Of a stretch of 64,000 nucleotides of DNA, positions 62,679 to 64,000 are shown one piece after another (the first letter of the stretch is position 1; every line of letters starts with the position of its first letter). Both the position numbers and the translations under genes were made by a program. The stretch is from assembly GCF_900113435.1 (NCBI RefSeq), contig NZ_FOPG01000001.1:310001-374000 (forward strand), in the 5' to 3' direction. A model generated the notes under the pieces. It made no database searches. It was given only the letters and a program-made list of their open reading frames with translations, and was not told where the DNA came from. The DNA is from Sulfitobacter dubius. Its GTDB lineage: Bacteria; Pseudomonadota; Alphaproteobacteria; Rhodobacterales; Rhodobacteraceae.

Positions 62679-63563
62679 TTAACCCTGCCAGCCGCGTTTT
62701 TCGAAACGGGGCAGCATGGCGGAGAAGTCTTTCCCGTTGCCGCCTTCTTCTTCGACGAAGTGGGTGTAGAGTTCCTTGGCCAGCGCGCCCATGGGCGTGT
62801 CGGCATTGGCCATTTCGGCGGCCTGTTGCGACAACCCCAAGTCTTTGAGCATCAGTTCCGCCGCGAAGCCCGGCTTGTAATCGTTGTCGGCGGGGGACTG
62901 GGGTCCGACGCCGGGGGCCGGGCAATAGGCGTTCATTGACCATGAGTAGCCGGAAGAGGTGCTGACCACATCGAACATCCGTTCGCGATCAAGGCCCAGT
63001 TTATCGGCCAGTGCAAAGGCCTCGCAGGTGGCGATCATCGTGGCGCCAAGGATCATGTTGTTACAGATTTTCGCCGCTTGGCCTGCGCCTGCATCACCAC
63101 AATGCACGGCCTTCTGACCCATGATATCAAAGAGCGGTTTGGCCTTTTCAAAGGCGGCTTCAGCGCCGCCCGCCATGAAGGTCAATGTACCGCCCTGCGC
63201 GCCGCCGATCCCGCCAGAGACGGGTGCATCGACAAAGAGCAACCCCGCTTTCTCAGCAGCCTCCGCCACAAAGCGGGCGCTTTCCACGTCCACAGTTGAA
63301 CAATCGACCAACAGCGCGCCGGGGGCCATATGCGCGATTGCCTCTTCCGCCACCTGCCGCAGGATCGCGCCGTTGGGCAGCATGGTGATGACGACGTCTG
63401 CCCCTGCGACCGCCTCGGCGATGGTTGCGGCCTCTGCCACGCCTTCGGCTGTGGTGCCGGCCACATCATTGCCGCGCAGGGTATGGCCAGCCGCGGCAAG
63501 ATTGGCCGCCATCGGACCGCCCATATTGCCAAGGCCGATGAAACCGATTGTAAGATTGCTCAT
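62679..63563 (-). CDS. mmsB: 3-hydroxyisobutyrate dehydrogenase
   Basis: A 294-residue NAD-dependent enzyme of valine degradation: GFIGLGNMGGPMAANLAAAGH Rossmann motif, the substrate-binding VDCSTVDVESAR-type stretch with DAPVSGGIGGA, and the catalytic Lys in GAGQAAKICNNM. It oxidises 3-hydroxyisobutyrate to methylmalonate semialdehyde. It overlaps the preceding hydrolase gene by 4 bases (ATGA), giving a valine catabolic operon. Confidence 0.95.
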   Translation of the reverse strand: MSNLTIGFIGLGNMGGPMAANLAAAGHTLRGNDVAGTTAEGVAEAATIAEAVAGADVVITMLPNGAILRQVAEEAIAHMAPGALLVDCSTVDVESARFVAEAAEKAGLLFVDAPVSGGIGGAQGGTLTFMAGGAEAAFEKAKPLFDIMGQKAVHCGDAGAGQAAKICNNMILGATMIATCEAFALADKLGLDRERMFDVVSTSSGYSWSMNAYCPAPGVGPQSPADNDYKPGFAAELMLKDLGLSQQAAEMANADTPMGALAKELYTHFVEEEGGNGKDFSAMLPRFEKRGWQG

Positions 63564-64000
63564 GTATTTTCCTCCAAATTCAAATCGTTATCGCCCAGCG
63601 GCGCAAGCATCGCGTCGACATCGGACTGCGGCACATCCCCATGGTGCTGCCACTTGGGGCTGCGGTCTTTGTCGATGATCGCCGCGCGTACGCCTTCGAT
63701 GAAATCGCCATGTTCCATCGCCCGCCACGTATAGCGGTATTCCTGTTGCAAGGCTGGGATCATGCCAATGCCGGGGCCGCGTAGGCGGCGCAGCATCTCG
63801 AGTGTACAGGCCATGGAAAGAGGCGATCCGCGGCGCAAGATCTTGAGGGTTTCGGCAGCAAAGTCACTCTTGGCTGTCGTCACCGCGGCGATAACCGCGT
63901 TCAATGTCTCACCCGCGAAGACGTGATCAATCTCTGTTTGTAGGTCAGCCAATTCACCCCCCGGCGGAGGTGTCGCGGCCTTGTCGAGGATGAAGGGATC
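63560..64000 (-). CDS. 3-hydroxyisobutyryl-CoA hydrolase / enoyl-CoA hydratase family (partial, N-terminus off the right edge)
   Basis: The visible 146 codons are the C-terminal part. They include DPFILDKAATPPPGGELADLQ, where the frame continues to the window edge, then ETLNAVIAAVTTAKSDFAAETLKILRRGSPLSMACTLEMLRR and EYRYTWRAMEHGDFIEGVRAAIIDKDRSPKW, which match the C-terminus of 3-hydroxyisobutyryl-CoA hydrolase. It supplies the substrate of the downstream mmsB, with which it overlaps. The 63952 start suggested by an open frame is internal. Confidence 0.88.
   Translation of the reverse strand, partial: DPFILDKAATPPPGGELADLQTEIDHVFAGETLNAVIAAVTTAKSDFAAETLKILRRGSPLSMACTLEMLRRLRGPGIGMIPALQQEYRYTWRAMEHGDFIEGVRAAIIDKDRSPKWQHHGDVPQSDVDAMLAPLGDNDLNLEENT

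Noticed and set aside
1..64000. tRNA, rRNA, CRISPR arrays and insertion sequences
   Set aside because: I looked for cloverleaf-like stretches, regularly spaced repeats and transposase motifs in intergenic regions and saw none.

Overview
The window is a gene-dense chromosomal segment, high in GC, from an alphaproteobacterium. The best fit is a Rhodobacterales/Roseobacter-clade marine bacterium. Four things point there: a complete Rhodobacter-type gene transfer agent (GTA) structural cluster, the order pdhA-(VOC)-pdhB-pdhC behind ftsB and pgk with a lipoyl-fused E1 beta, a GapR-type DUF2312 protein, and an ScfR-family regulator beside a symporter-linked histidine kinase. I see no rRNA, tRNA, IS element, integrase or CRISPR array.

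Layout. 1-3.0 kb: branched-chain amino acid/amide type ABC transporter on the minus strand (binding protein, LivH, start of LivM). 3.2-8.0 kb: an ScfR-like XRE regulator, an output-less response regulator, a small membrane protein and a CrbS-like SLC5-STAC-histidine kinase, probably a carboxylate or short-chain acyl sensing module. 8.0-14.4 kb: assorted housekeeping genes (DUF442, gapR, Ca2+/cation antiporter, trigger factor, cpdB, lytic transglycosylase). 14.5-16.2 kb: rpsF-rpsR-rplI operon. 16.4-22.9 kb: fatty acid synthesis (fabD, fabG, acpP, fabF) interrupted by two unknown envelope genes and a GNAT gene, ending with mltG. 23.1-37.1 kb: GTA genes g1 to g15, all intact and nearly all overlapping, bounded by mltG's terminator and cysE. 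38.1-42.3 kb: pyruvate dehydrogenase operon on the minus strand. 42.5-48.8 kb: ftsB, pgk, a cyclophilin pair, a bactofilin with an M23 peptidase, DUF455 and bcp. 48.9-61.5 kb: a giant AsmA/YhdP-like protein, queA, two MFS transporters, DUF924, lpdA and uvrA. 61.5-64 kb: a repeat-containing Lys-rich exported protein and two valine-degradation genes.

The GTA cluster supplies terminase, portal, protease, capsid, connectors, tail tube, tape measure and baseplate of a small phage-like particle that packages host DNA. Known accessory loci (regulator, lysis genes, head spikes) are not in the window. The most notable new observation is a strong intrinsic-terminator-like hairpin between a candidate GTA promoter and g1, inside a leader that is open in frame with g1. 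Two further hairpins follow the capsid gene. Together they suggest that the operon may be gated and its stoichiometry set by transcription attenuation.

A second regulatory observation links pyruvate dehydrogenase components 13 kb apart. The pdhA and lpdA upstream regions carry the same GTTTA-GCGN-TAAAC palindrome and nearby TTTG(C/T)AAA boxes. All function calls rest on reading the sequence and family recognition; no searches were run.
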